A stretch of DNA of 8,664 bases from an uncultured Eubacteriales bacterium (GCA_900556615.1 USPP01000050.1:1-8664); one strand, 5' to 3'. Counted from the stretch's first letter, positions 1 through 6,973 are shown. The notes: generated by a model not told the origin, from the sequence alone. Made by a program: numbers and translations.

Positions 1-1022
1 AACAGAATAATTCCGACTATAATATTCGGGAAAGCGGAACTTACGTCAAAATTCTGCGATACCTGAGCCGCGCCCTGATCCAAAAAAACAAGAAGAAAGG
101 AGGTTAACATCATATAGAAAGGTTTAAACTTTGCCAGCCATGAAACCATTATGGCAGTAAAACCGAGACCGCCGACCGTGTTTTCGGTAACGGTATGGTC
201 AAGACCGCCGACAAGCAGAAATCCGGCAAGTCCACAAAGCGCTCCCGAAAAGAGCATAGTTCGGATGATAACTTTTTTCACATCGATGCCGATATATTTC
301 GCGGTCTTTCTGCTTTCTCCAACAACCGATATCTCATAACCGTGCTTACTGTAATTCAAATATATATGCATCAACACCGTTAATACAGCAACAATTAAAA
401 TGATAAGCAAATATTCATTATAAAGACGCGGCAAATGTCCGTATTTCAGTTCTCCGAGAGAACTGGAACCGTTAGGCGTCCACTTAATGAGGAAATATGC
501 AACGAGGAATGTTGCTATATAGTTCATCATAAGTGTAAAGAGTGTTTCGTTTGTATTCCAGCGCGCTTTAAATACAGCAGGAATTCCTCCCCATATCATT
601 CCAGCGATCACAGAAGCCGCGAGCATACATAAAATGATCAGAGGATCGGAAACTTTTCCGCCCATATAATACATACAAGCCGCACAAGCAAGTGCACCGA
701 CAAGCACCTGTCCTTCTGCCCCGATGTTCCAAAACTTCATTCTGAAAGCCGGGGTAACAGCCAAGGAAATGCAGAGCAGAACCGCAATATCCTTGAGCAG
801 CTTCCATACCTTTCTTTGAGTTCCAAAAGAGCCGTTGAATATTGCTTCATAGAAGGATAGCGGATCGGCTTTTATCAATATAAATGAAATCAATGCACAA
901 AATAAAAATGCAAGAACTATAGCTGCAGCTCGAATAAAAATGGATTTTTTCAGCGGTATTGCATCCCGCTTGACAATACGAAACAGAGGTTCATGATGAA
1001 AAGCCTTATTTTCAACAGACAT
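1..1022 (-). CDS. BMP/nucleoside-type ABC transporter permease (C-terminus outside window)
   Basis: This is an inner-membrane permease subunit of a BMP-family ABC importer, of the type that carries purine nucleosides or related compounds. About 340 residues are visible and the frame is still open at the left edge. Translating the minus strand from ATG at 1022 gives a short cytoplasmic N-terminus, a first membrane segment at about residues 30-50, and many further hydrophobic helices. The family hallmark FWNIGAEGQ lies at residues 97-105. The start is well supported: AGGAGG ends 9 bases before the ATG and overlaps the last codons of the ATPase gene, so the two are translationally coupled. A second permease gene normally follows in such operons and would lie beyond the left edge. 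The substrate is inferred from the purine riboswitch and xpt upstream. I am confident of the family but not of the exact substrate. Confidence 0.9.
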   Translation of the reverse strand, partial: MSVENKAFHHEPLFRIVKRDAIPLKKSIFIRAAAIVLAFLFCALISFILIKADPLSFYEAIFNGSFGTQRKVWKLLKDIAVLLCISLAVTPAFRMKFWNIGAEGQVLVGALACAACMYYMGGKVSDPLIILCMLAASVIAGMIWGGIPAVFKARWNTNETLFTLMMNYIATFLVAYFLIKWTPNGSSSLGELKYGHLPRLYNEYLLIILIVAVLTVLMHIYLNYSKHGYEISVVGESRKTAKYIGIDVKKVIIRTMLFSGALCGLAGFLLVGGLDHTVTENTVGGLGFTAIMVSWLAKFKPFYMMLTSFLLVFLDQGAAQVSQNFDVSSAFPNIIVGIIL

Positions 1023-1027
1023 AAAAT

Positions 1028-2587
1028 TCAAGCCTCCTGTTCCTTAAAAATGTTTTCAGCACCGCTTATATCATGCTTAGTCATAAGCAATCCTATTTCT
1101 TCTTTCACAGCGGCTCTTCCGTCAAGTATTCCGGTAATTCTGCCGGAACAAATAACCATAATACGGTCGCAAAGCTCTGTAAGCACATCAAGGTCTTCTC
1201 CGACATAAATAACGGCAACACCGTTTTGCTTTTGCTTATTTAGCAAATTATAGATCGTATAGGAAGAATTAATATCAAGTCCGCGAACCGGGTACGCCGC
1301 CATCAACACCGACGGAGCAGAGGCGATTTCTCTTCCTACCAAAACCTTTTGAACGTTTCCGCCCGACAATCTTCTGACAGGTGTCGTCACGCCGGGTGTC
1401 ACTACCTCAAGGCTTTGGATAATATTTTCCGCAAGTGCTTTGGGCTTTTCCCTGTCAAGAAACATTGATTTGCCTTTACGATAACTTCTGAGCATCATAT
1501 TATCTGTAATATTCATATTGGCAACAAGTCCCATACCAAGCCTATCCTCTGGAACAAAGGAAAGACGCACCCCGAGGTCACGTATCTGAAGCGGAGTTTT
1601 ATCTCTTAAATTGATTATTTCGCCCGATTGGGGTTCCACATAAGTAATTTTTCCGCAATCAATAGGCTGCAGCCCCGCGATAGCTTCGAGAAGCTCCCGC
1701 TGACCGCTTCCGGCAATCCCTGCAATGCCGAGTATCTCTCCGCTGTTCACATGAAAGGAAACATTATCGAGGACTTTAATACCGTCGGCATTGGTACTTG
1801 TAATTCCGGATACCTCCAGCCGCTTCTCGGCATTTACCGGCTCGCTTCTGGAAATATTAAGGGAAATCTTTTTACCGACCATCATTTCAGTAAGCTCTGT
1901 TTCATTTGTTTCCGATGTATTGACAGTAGCGATATGCTCGCCCTTTCTGAGCACCGCAACACGATCGGAAATGGATAAAACCTCGTGAAGCTTATGCGTT
2001 ATAATAATGATGGATTTTCCGTCGTCACGCATTCTTTTCAAAATATCGAAAAGCTTGCTTGTCTCCTGAGGAGTGAGCACCGCCGTAGGCTCGTCAAGTA
2101 TAAGAATATCGGCGCCCCGATAAAGAACCTTAATGATTTCAACGGTTTGCTTCTCTGAAACTGACATCTCATGAATTTTCTTTTTCGGATCGATATTAAA
2201 ACCGTATTTGTTACAGATGTCAAGAACAGTTTTATTCACGTCCTTAATTCTGAACTTTTTCCCGTCCTTTGTTCCGAGAATAACATTTTCGCTTGCAGAA
2301 AAAACATCTACAAGCTTGAAATGCTGGTGTATCATTCCGATTTTGTACCCAAACGCATCTTTGGGAGAACGAATAATCACCTCTTTGCCGTCAACATATA
2401 TCTTTCCTTCATCAGGATAATAGATTCCCGCGATCATGTTCATGAGAGTGGTTTTCCCGCACCCGTTTTCACCGAGCACCGCAAGGATTTCACCCTTATA
2501 TAAGTTCAAATCAACATTTTTGTTTGCTATGACGCTTCCGAAATATTTGGAAACATTCTTCAATTCCAACGCAATCGTTTTATTCAC
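1028..2587 (-). CDS. Double-domain ABC transporter ATPase (BMP/nucleoside or sugar-type importer)
   Basis: This 519-residue cytoplasmic protein with two fused nucleotide-binding domains should power the neighbouring permease. Domain 1 has Walker A GENGCGKTT (39-47), a Q-loop glutamine at 88, Walker B ILILDEPTA (161-169) and an H-loop histidine at 198. Its signature is SVSEKQ, with serine where LSGGQ has its second glycine. Domain 2 has a Walker A remnant GIAGSGQRE with no lysine (290-298) and a Walker B remnant LMAAYP with no Asp-Glu, but an intact LSGGN (407-411). The single working ATP site would therefore pair the domain 1 Walker motifs with the domain 2 signature, as expected for this RbsA-like family. 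I chose GTG at 2587 because GGAGG lies 6 bases before it; a TTG at 2608 would add 7 residues but lies upstream of that site. The gene ends 5 bases before the permease start. Confidence 0.93.
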   Translation of the reverse strand: MNKTIALELKNVSKYFGSVIANKNVDLNLYKGEILAVLGENGCGKTTLMNMIAGIYYPDEGKIYVDGKEVIIRSPKDAFGYKIGMIHQHFKLVDVFSASENVILGTKDGKKFRIKDVNKTVLDICNKYGFNIDPKKKIHEMSVSEKQTVEIIKVLYRGADILILDEPTAVLTPQETSKLFDILKRMRDDGKSIIIITHKLHEVLSISDRVAVLRKGEHIATVNTSETNETELTEMMVGKKISLNISRSEPVNAEKRLEVSGITSTNADGIKVLDNVSFHVNSGEILGIAGIAGSGQRELLEAIAGLQPIDCGKITYVEPQSGEIINLRDKTPLQIRDLGVRLSFVPEDRLGMGLVANMNITDNMMLRSYRKGKSMFLDREKPKALAENIIQSLEVVTPGVTTPVRRLSGGNVQKVLVGREIASAPSVLMAAYPVRGLDINSSYTIYNLLNKQKQNGVAVIYVGEDLDVLTELCDRIMVICSGRITGILDGRAAVKEEIGLLMTKHDISGAENIFKEQEA

Positions 2588-2634
2588 ATTTACCCTCCGG
2601 AAAATCAATATGTTGACGCTTTGCCAATACCCTA

Positions 2635-2668
2635 TTTAAGCCCCTTTTAATAATAAAAGGGGCTTAAA
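2635..2668 (-). terminator. Strong intercistronic hairpin between lipoprotein and ATPase genes
   Basis: A perfect 15-bp inverted repeat (2635-2649 and 2654-2668) with a 4-base loop lies in the 113-bp gap between the BMP lipoprotein stop and the ATPase start. The stem contains a CCCC/GGGG core flanked by T/A runs. It is not followed by a clear U-tract on the minus strand, so it may act as a leaky terminator or as a 3'-end stabiliser. Either would raise binding-protein levels over the membrane subunits, a known arrangement in importer operons. Confidence 0.6.
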
Positions 2669-2700
2669 TGCAATGCACTGCGAACAGATATAACTATATA

Positions 2701-3909
2701 TTATTCGCCATAATTGGTATTAAGAAGATTAATACCATCAATCTGGATATCGAAATATGGAGCAGAACGATACTCGGACTCATGGAAATAACCGTCTTTG
2801 ATTACCTCAGTGTCCTTTTCAAAAGCAGCATCAGTATTCACATCAGCCATATAGGAAGTAAGAGTTTCACCCTTTACAGTGAAAGAAGCGGTATCAAATA
2901 CATGGAGAGTTCCGTCCATAAGCTGTTTCTTTACTTCTTCAAGCTTCTGAGCAGTTCCCTCAGCCGCAGCCTTATCGTTGATCTCGGTAAGAGCCACAGA
3001 ACCGGTGGCAAGCGTTCCCGTCCAATCGGTATCTATTGCTTTATCGTCCATAACCTGCTGGCAAATGTACTTAAAATAAGGAGTCCAATCAATTCTGGAA
3101 GAGACAATAAAGGTACTGGGGCAGCTTTCAACAGTACTTCCGTTATAGGCGATATTCGGAACGCCCTTTTCCTCGCAAGCGGTAGGTGCGCCCATAGAAT
3201 CAGCATGTCCGCTTATAAGCTTACAACCGCCGTTAATGAGAGAAAGCGCGGTATTCTTTTCCGCAACCTCATCATACCAGCTTCCCGTGAACTGAACATC
3301 CATCGTAACGGTGGGGCAAACGGATTTTGCGCCAAGATAGAAAGAGGTATAGCCGGAAATAACCTCTGCATAGGTAAAGGCTCCGACGTAACCGATTTTG
3401 GCTTCCTCAGCGGTGAACTCGCCGGCATCGATCATTTCGTTGAGCTTAAGACCTGCGGCAACACCTGCTAAATATCTTCCTTCATAAATGCTTGCGAATG
3501 CGTTGTGGTAGTTGGAAAGCTTTTCAGTATGAGCCTTTGTACCGGTTGCATGGCAGAACTGTACGTCGGGGAATTGCTTGGCAGCCTTGATCATAAAATC
3601 CTCGTGACCGAAGCTGTCGGCAAAAACGATGTCACAACCATCGTTTACAAGATCTTCTGCCGCCTCATAGCATTCATTGGATTCACGGATATTTCTCTTA
3701 AGAATAAGCTGGCTGTCCTTGAGACCGAGTTCCTTAACAGCGGCTTTTACCGAGTTGATAAAGTTAAGGTCATAGGTCGAATCCTCGTCGTGAAGAAGGA
3801 TAACTCCGATTTTGAACTCACCGTCATCTTTGCTGCAGGAAGCAAAAACAAGACAAAGTCCTGCAAGCATCACTGCGGCAAGCGCAATGGAAACAATTTT
3901 TCTGAACAT
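2701..3909 (-). CDS. BMP-family substrate-binding lipoprotein of ABC importer
   Basis: This 402-residue extracellular solute-binding protein captures the ligand for the ABC importer encoded downstream. It starts with a lipoprotein signal peptide: MFRK, a hydrophobic stretch at residues 5-24, then FASC with Cys25 as the lipid-attachment site. The mature part is BMP (PF02608-like). It opens with a FKIGVILLHDED strand (32-43) and has CDIVFADSFGHEDF (92-105), FCHATGT (118-124), a YEGRYLAGVAAG segment (142-153) and GYVGAF (173-178). The family includes Med and PnrA-like purine nucleoside receptors. The ATG at 3909 is preceded by GGAGG with 7-base spacing; an upstream in-frame ATG at 3984 has no such site. 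The gene lies 84 bp after xpt in the same direction. Purine nucleosides or bases are the likely ligands, inferred from the riboswitch and xpt. Confidence 0.93.
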   Translation of the reverse strand: MFRKIVSIALAAVMLAGLCLVFASCSKDDGEFKIGVILLHDEDSTYDLNFINSVKAAVKELGLKDSQLILKRNIRESNECYEAAEDLVNDGCDIVFADSFGHEDFMIKAAKQFPDVQFCHATGTKAHTEKLSNYHNAFASIYEGRYLAGVAAGLKLNEMIDAGEFTAEEAKIGYVGAFTYAEVISGYTSFYLGAKSVCPTVTMDVQFTGSWYDEVAEKNTALSLINGGCKLISGHADSMGAPTACEEKGVPNIAYNGSTVESCPSTFIVSSRIDWTPYFKYICQQVMDDKAIDTDWTGTLATGSVALTEINDKAAAEGTAQKLEEVKKQLMDGTLHVFDTASFTVKGETLTSYMADVNTDAAFEKDTEVIKDGYFHESEYRSAPYFDIQIDGINLLNTNYGE

Positions 3910-3949
3910 TGTTGTTCCTCCGATAAAAATTATAAATATATTAATTAAA

Positions 3950-3964
3950 GAAAGCGTTGCTTTC
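3950..3964 (-). other. Small hairpin in xpt-lipoprotein gap
   Basis: GAAAGC and GCTTTC form a 6-bp stem with a 3-base loop. On the minus strand it is followed by an A/T-rich run beginning TTTAATTAA. It could be a weak attenuator or an RNA-processing site between xpt and the lipoprotein gene. It is too short to call a terminator firmly. Confidence 0.25.
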
Positions 3965-3993
3965 GATAATTCCTCATACGTCAAAAAACTTAT

Positions 3994-4563
3994 TCAGCAA
4001 AAGACAATACCGTTTCCCATGCTCATGGAAGCAATTTTGGCAAGAGATTCGATTCTGTACTGCTTACGGAGCGCATCACCGCCACCTTGGTACTGCTTTT
4101 CAATGGCAATTCCGCATCCGGCAATCCCAGCGCCCGCTTGCCTGCAAATCGATATAAGCCCGCACAGCGCATTTCCGGTAGCAAGAAAATCATCAATTAT
4201 AAGAACGTTATCGTTAGATTGTAGATATTGCTTTGAAACGATAATATGATTTGTGTTTCCGTGAGTATAGGACTCAACCGTGCTGCAAAAAACTTCGCTC
4301 GATATATTGCTGGATCGGGATTTTTTTGCAAAAACAACCGGAACGCCGAAGTATTGAGCGGTAATACAGGCAAGTCCAATGCCAGAAGCTTCAATTGTCA
4401 GTATCTTTGTTATCCCGCAATCGGAAAACAACCGATAAAATTCCCTTCCGAGCTCACACAAAAACGGAACATCAATCTGATGGTTCAAAAAGCTATCCAC
4501 CTTAAGAACATCCCCAGGAAGAATCCTTCCGTCTTTTCTGATGCGCTCCTCAAGAAGCTTCAC
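3994..4563 (-). CDS. xpt: Xanthine phosphoribosyltransferase
   Basis: This cytoplasmic salvage enzyme converts xanthine and PRPP to XMP and pyrophosphate. The 189-residue product matches the usual length of about 190. It begins KLLEERIRKDGRI, followed by the characteristic LKVDSFLNHQID (20-31), a TIEASGIGLA segment (56-65) and a FAKKS substrate-loop region (78-82). The PRPP-binding loop is VLIIDDFLATGNA (120-132), followed by a QAGAGIAGCGIAIEK strand-helix. GTG at 4563 is chosen as the start because a GGGGGAG site lies 6 bases upstream and the protein then aligns with Bacillus Xpt. An ATG at 4647 in the same frame lies inside the terminator stem and is rejected. It is the first gene after the guanine riboswitch. 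The pyrophosphate it releases could feed the pyrophosphatase encoded at 6998, although that gene is in a separate operon. Confidence 0.96.
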   Translation of the reverse strand: MKLLEERIRKDGRILPGDVLKVDSFLNHQIDVPFLCELGREFYRLFSDCGITKILTIEASGIGLACITAQYFGVPVVFAKKSRSSNISSEVFCSTVESYTHGNTNHIIVSKQYLQSNDNVLIIDDFLATGNALCGLISICRQAGAGIAGCGIAIEKQYQGGGDALRKQYRIESLAKIASMSMGNGIVFC

Positions 4564-4612
4564 AACACACTCCCCCTTTGTTAACGCCGCACATTTGCCG
4601 CAATTCCGGTAT

Positions 4613-4645
4613 GAAACAAAAAGAGCCGTGAAATCAATCCACGGC
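4613..4645 (-). terminator. Riboswitch-controlled intrinsic terminator
   Basis: On the minus strand GCCGTG (4645-4640) pairs with CACGGC (4630-4625) across a 9-base loop and is followed by TCTTTTTGTTTC. It lies between the purine aptamer and xpt, which is the standard OFF expression platform. Its 5' strand is also the 3' strand of the alternative antiterminator. Confidence 0.9.
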
Positions 4646-4672
4646 AAAAATCAGATGTCCTGATATTCGCCG
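4642..4672 (-). promoter_or_regulatory. Antiterminator hairpin of the purine riboswitch
   Basis: CGGCGAATATCAG (4672-4660) can pair with CTGATTTTTGCCG (4654-4642) over a 5-base loop. This gives 13 positions with one U-U mismatch and one G-U pair. The 5' arm contains the 3' strand of aptamer stem P1, and the 3' arm contains the first bases of the terminator stem. Ligand-stabilised P1 and the antiterminator are therefore mutually exclusive, so bound guanine favours termination. Confidence 0.8.
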
Positions 4673-4738
4673 ATAGTCCGACCATTTACGGAGGTCGGGT
4701 AGAAACTTCAAAACCGCATTATCTGAAATATATCGACA
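4668..4738 (-). ncRNA. Guanine-class purine riboswitch aptamer
   Basis: The three-way junction of the purine riboswitch can be traced by hand on the minus strand. P1 is TGTCGAT with ATCGGCG, counting G-U pairs. P2 is about 6 bp, with a 7-base loop ending in the conserved GG. The J2/3 strand is GTTTCTACC. P3 is CCGACC with GGTCGG, capped by a loop containing CCGTAAAT. The J3/1 strand is GGACTATC. The base that pairs with the ligand (position 74 in Bacillus xpt numbering) is C, which specifies guanine, hypoxanthine or xanthine; adenine sensors have U. The J2/3 U51 is kept, which argues against the 2'-deoxyguanosine variant. It controls xpt and, by read-through, the importer genes. Confidence 0.95.
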
Positions 4739-4760
4739 TTATATTCTATTACTATATGAT

Positions 4761-4789
4761 ATTTTACAACATATTCATAATTTTGTCAA
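4761..4789 (-). promoter_or_regulatory. Sigma-A promoter of the riboswitch-xpt-importer operon
   Basis: On the minus strand a perfect -35 TTGACA (4789-4784) is followed by a 17-base spacer and a -10 TAAAAT (4766-4761). Transcription would start near 4754, about 16 bases before the aptamer. Only one -10 base differs from consensus. Confidence 0.88.
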
Positions 4790-4866
4790 TTATTATTTTT
4801 ATATAACTGTAAACAAATTATGAAATTATTTTGTGCAAATAGGACTATTATCAAAAATTCAGAAGC

Positions 4867-5038
4867 AAGGCAACTCTACACGATTCGACGGTACAGATGC
4901 GCACCCTGTTTTGCCACCCCACCGACTGAGGAGGAAAGCGGGTCTCCGCTACCGACAAAATTGGTCAAGTATGACGGAAAAATGGACAAGCAATTATGCC
5001 GTCACTGCGAAAACCGTGAATTTGTGCGGCGCTGCCTT
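4867..5038 (+). repeat. Dispersed repeat, copy A
   Basis: This is the most diverged of three related segments. It is bounded by AAGGCA on the left and TGCCTT on the right, so the ends are inverted repeats. The best-conserved stretch with copies B and C runs from TGAGGAGG through a CTCC partner to AAG.ATGACGGAA, at about 4927-4980. An open frame from ATG 4820 to 5059 covers the whole copy. Its segment PLPTKLVKYDG matches PLPKRFVKVDG in copy B and PLLTKFVKYDG in copy C. No ribosome binding site is clear for that ATG, so I do not call it a gene. Confidence 0.65.
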
Positions 5039-5083
5039 AAAGATCTTATTCATCAATAGTAGATATAACAACATCAAAAAGTA

Positions 5084-5112
5084 TTGTAATTTATTCAAAA
5101 AAATGATATAAT
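5084..5112 (+). promoter_or_regulatory. Putative sigma-A promoter upstream of repeat B / DUF1294 gene
   Basis: TTGTAA (5084-5089), a 17-base spacer and a perfect TATAAT (5107-5112) form a plausible promoter reading rightwards. The first downstream element is repeat copy B and the first clear gene is the DUF1294 gene at 5382. Transcripts would therefore carry the repeat in their leader. Confidence 0.5.
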
Positions 5113-5128
5113 AAAATGAAAGCAGTCC

Positions 5129-5305
5129 TAAGGCAATACGCTCAATGATTCTTGTGCAGTTGCGCCGTCAGATTTTTCGTCAGACAATGCATATTGAGGA
5201 GGCAAGAGCGACTCCTCTGCCGAAGAGATTTGTGAAGGTTGACGGAATAGAGGCAAACAAATGTCCAATAAAGGCGTTAGCTATACACCCGACGGTATTG
5301 CCTTA
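5129..5305 (+). repeat. Dispersed repeat, copy B (MITE-like, perfect 11-bp terminal inverted repeats)
   Basis: This 177-bp copy has exact 11-bp inverted ends, TAAGGCAATAC and GTATTGCCTTA. It shares roughly three quarters of its bases with copy C over about 160 bp by eye. Inside is a GAGGAG...CTCCTC hairpin (5196-5217), exactly conserved in copy C. A frame from ATG 5145 to TAA 5306 would encode 53 residues beginning MILVQLRRQ and ending HPTVLP, but no good ribosome binding site precedes it. The terminal repeats and small size suggest a miniature mobile element. No transposase that would mobilise it is visible. Confidence 0.75.
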
Positions 5306-5381
5306 AAAATGTCCGATTGGGATTCTTTTCTGCTCAGTAAGGAAAGGAAACTCCATTTTAAGTGAGTGAACAATAATAAAA

Positions 5382-5699
5382 ATGTATAGGTTAACCTGCA
5401 TCGGTCTCTTCATACTAAAATATCCCACCCCTTTTCTTGCCTGGGGAATCGCCATTAATATCATAACTTTTATCTTATATGCCGCCGACAAAATCAAAGC
5501 AAAGAAAAAGAAATGGAGAATACCAGAATCAACCCTGCTTCTTTTGTCCGCCGTCGGAGGAGGCGCGGGAGCCGTACTCGGAATGTATTTGTTCAGGCAT
5601 AAAACGCTGCATAAAAAATTCATAATTTGCGTTCCGCTCTTTTTTATGCTCTATACCTTATTCTTTTTTATATGTATCATATCTGCACTAATGGCTTAA
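5382..5699 (+). CDS. DUF1294 family small membrane protein
   Basis: The product has 105 residues. The family signature is clear: a first helix with NIITFILYAADKIKAKKKKW (26-45), then RIPESTLLLLSAVGGGAGAVLG and FRHKT. Three hydrophobic segments are visible, at about 17-34, 51-69 and 80-102, with a lysine-rich loop between the first two. The function of DUF1294 is unknown. The ATG lacks a good ribosome binding site; only the weak GTGAGTGAA lies upstream, and an in-frame stop at 5367 excludes a longer protein, so translation may be poor. The gene sits between repeat copy B (same strand) and copy C (inverted), with no partner gene in its operon. Confidence 0.85.
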   Translation: MYRLTCIGLFILKYPTPFLAWGIAINIITFILYAADKIKAKKKKWRIPESTLLLLSAVGGGAGAVLGMYLFRHKTLHKKFIICVPLFFMLYTLFFFICIISALMA

Positions 5700-5705
5700 T
5701 CGTTC

Positions 5706-5734
5706 TTGATTTGTTAATACTTTTATGCTATTAT
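5706..5734 (+). promoter_or_regulatory. Putative extended -10 promoter for the beta-helix protein / ppa operon
   Basis: TTGATT (5706-5711), a 17-base spacer and TATTAT (5729-5734), with TG one base before the -10, form a plausible promoter just after the DUF1294 stop. It reads through repeat copy C toward the gene at 5993. No better promoter was found closer to that gene. Confidence 0.4.
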
Positions 5735-5740
5735 TATAGC

Positions 5741-5915
5741 TAAGGCGACACTGCCGGGTGCACGGCAAACGCCTTTGTTACGTATTTGCTTGCATCTTCC
5801 CCGTCATACTTCACAAATTTCGTTAGCAGAGGAGTCACTCTTGCCTCCTCAATTTGTATCGTCTGACGAAAAAACCGGGGCGCAACTGTACAATAATCAT
5901 TGTGATGTATGCCAA
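5741..5915 (-). repeat. Dispersed repeat, copy C (inverted)
   Basis: The reverse complement of this stretch aligns with copy B. Shared blocks include AATGATT.TTGT.CAGTTGCG, TTTTTCGTCAGAC, ATTGAGGAGGCAAGAG, GACTCCTCTG and TTTGTGAAG. The outer ends are degraded versions of the copy B ends (TAAGGCGACAC and GTATGCCAATA). Over the last 43 codons of the copy B reading frame there is no insertion or deletion between B and C, and both stop at the same place. One base is lost in copy C upstream of this, breaking the frame from the shared ATG. Together with copy B it brackets the DUF1294 gene as an inverted pair. Confidence 0.72.
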
Positions 5916-5992
5916 TAAAGTTTTATTCATCCTGTTCTATTGCCCCTGCATGCGGACAACATATGTCCCAAAAAGAAATTCTTTACAAAGGC

Positions 5993-6973
5993 ATGGTAAT
6001 TAAAATGATCCGGATTTCAAAGCCTCTCAGCCTATCGTTCGTCATAATCATATTCGCTGCGATAACGGCGCTCTGTATATGCGCCGGCAACACACTTACC
6101 GAAGGAGTAAGCATTCTCAACCCCAAGCAAAACATTCACGGTGACGGCTATGAGTGGCATAATCCTTCTGATACCCTGACGCTTACCAATCTGAAAATCG
6201 ACACTGATGATGAATACGGTCTGAAAATTGCAGACGGCGCCACCGTTATCCTGAAAGGCAACAATTATATAAAAGCTTCCAAGGCTGCGCTTTACATCGG
6301 CGGAAATGTCGTAATCCGCGGATCGGGCACCCTAACACTCGAGGGAGGGGAAACTGGAATTCTTTGCAATTCCATAAAAAATACCGACAAGCTCAGTATA
6401 ACCGAAGGAACATATAATATTAACGGCGGAATCGACGGAATTCGCGCCGACTTTTCAAGAGTAGCCTTGTCGGGAGGAAAACTTACCGTATCGGGCGGTT
6501 CCGGATACGCTATTAACGTAAGAGAACTCCAGACAAGCGCCGGAGTAACAATAAAAGCAACCGGCACACTATACTCCTCGTATAGTATGCTTATCCAAGG
6601 AACCAACCTCACGGTGGAATCCTCACAGCCGGCTCTCCTTTCCGACGGCACTTTAAAAACCGAAAGTATGACAATAAAAACAGGAACAACACTCTCCGCT
6701 CTCTCCGACGCAGACTCATATTCCGGTGAAAATGCTATAACTACGATTTCCACGCTCGACACGAGTATAAAAAGCATTCTCTTCGGCGCTCCTTATTCCA
6801 TTGCCGTTGATATTACTTTGCTTATAGCGGCAATAGCGGTTCTTGCAGCGGCGATTGTTATTCCTCCCGTCATACGAAAAAAGAAAGCTCAATCGATTAT
6901 TAAAAGCTTGGAAGCTGCAGAAGCAGAAAAAAAACAGCAGAAAAAAATTCAGAAAAAAAGCGCTATTTCTTAA
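5993..6973 (+). CDS. Surface-anchored beta-helix protein, carbohydrate-binding-domain (Cthe_2159-like) type
   Basis: This is probably an exported protein tethered to the membrane. The N-terminus carries a signal peptide (MIRISKPLSLSF, then a hydrophobic run to CICAG). The middle, about 190 residues, is built of short beta-strand repeats typical of right-handed parallel beta-helices, for example DGATVILKGNNYI, GNVVIRGSGTLTLEGG, LSGGKLTVSGGSGYAI and AGVTIKATGTL. Near the C-terminus is a 23-residue membrane helix followed by a 32-residue Lys/Gln-rich cytoplasmic tail. Similar proteins in Clostridia are annotated as carbohydrate-binding; polysaccharide or Ca2+ binding is inference only. ATGs at 5993 and 6005 are both possible, because AAAGG at 5987-5991 suits neither spacing well; an in-frame ATG at 5909 would fall inside repeat copy C. 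The gene is followed after 24 bp by ppa, so the two are probably co-transcribed. Confidence 0.75.
   Translation: MVIKMIRISKPLSLSFVIIIFAAITALCICAGNTLTEGVSILNPKQNIHGDGYEWHNPSDTLTLTNLKIDTDDEYGLKIADGATVILKGNNYIKASKAALYIGGNVVIRGSGTLTLEGGETGILCNSIKNTDKLSITEGTYNINGGIDGIRADFSRVALSGGKLTVSGGSGYAINVRELQTSAGVTIKATGTLYSSYSMLIQGTNLTVESSQPALLSDGTLKTESMTIKTGTTLSALSDADSYSGENAITTISTLDTSIKSILFGAPYSIAVDITLLIAAIAVLAAAIVIPPVIRKKKAQSIIKSLEAAEAEKKQQKKIQKKSAIS

Noticed and set aside
2668..3471. Plus-strand open frame (267 codons) over the lipoprotein gene
   Set aside because: It is antisense to the clear BMP lipoprotein, with no recognisable domain and no ribosome binding site.
4561..4647. Longer xpt start at the ATG at 4647
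   Set aside because: The 28 extra codons would run through the terminator stem and loop and have no ribosome binding site. The GTG at 4563 has one and matches the family length.
4668..4738. Adenine or 2'-deoxyguanosine riboswitch
   Set aside because: The ligand-pairing base is C, not U, which excludes adenine. The J2/3 strand keeps the UCUACC of guanine sensors, which argues against the deoxyguanosine variant.
4820..5059. 79-codon plus-strand frame as a gene
   Set aside because: It covers repeat copy A, has no ribosome binding site and resembles the other copies only in the repeat part. It is treated as repeat sequence, not as a supported gene.
4867..5915. CRISPR-like array
   Set aside because: There are only three long, diverged copies, unevenly spaced and in mixed orientation, with no uniform spacers and no cas genes.
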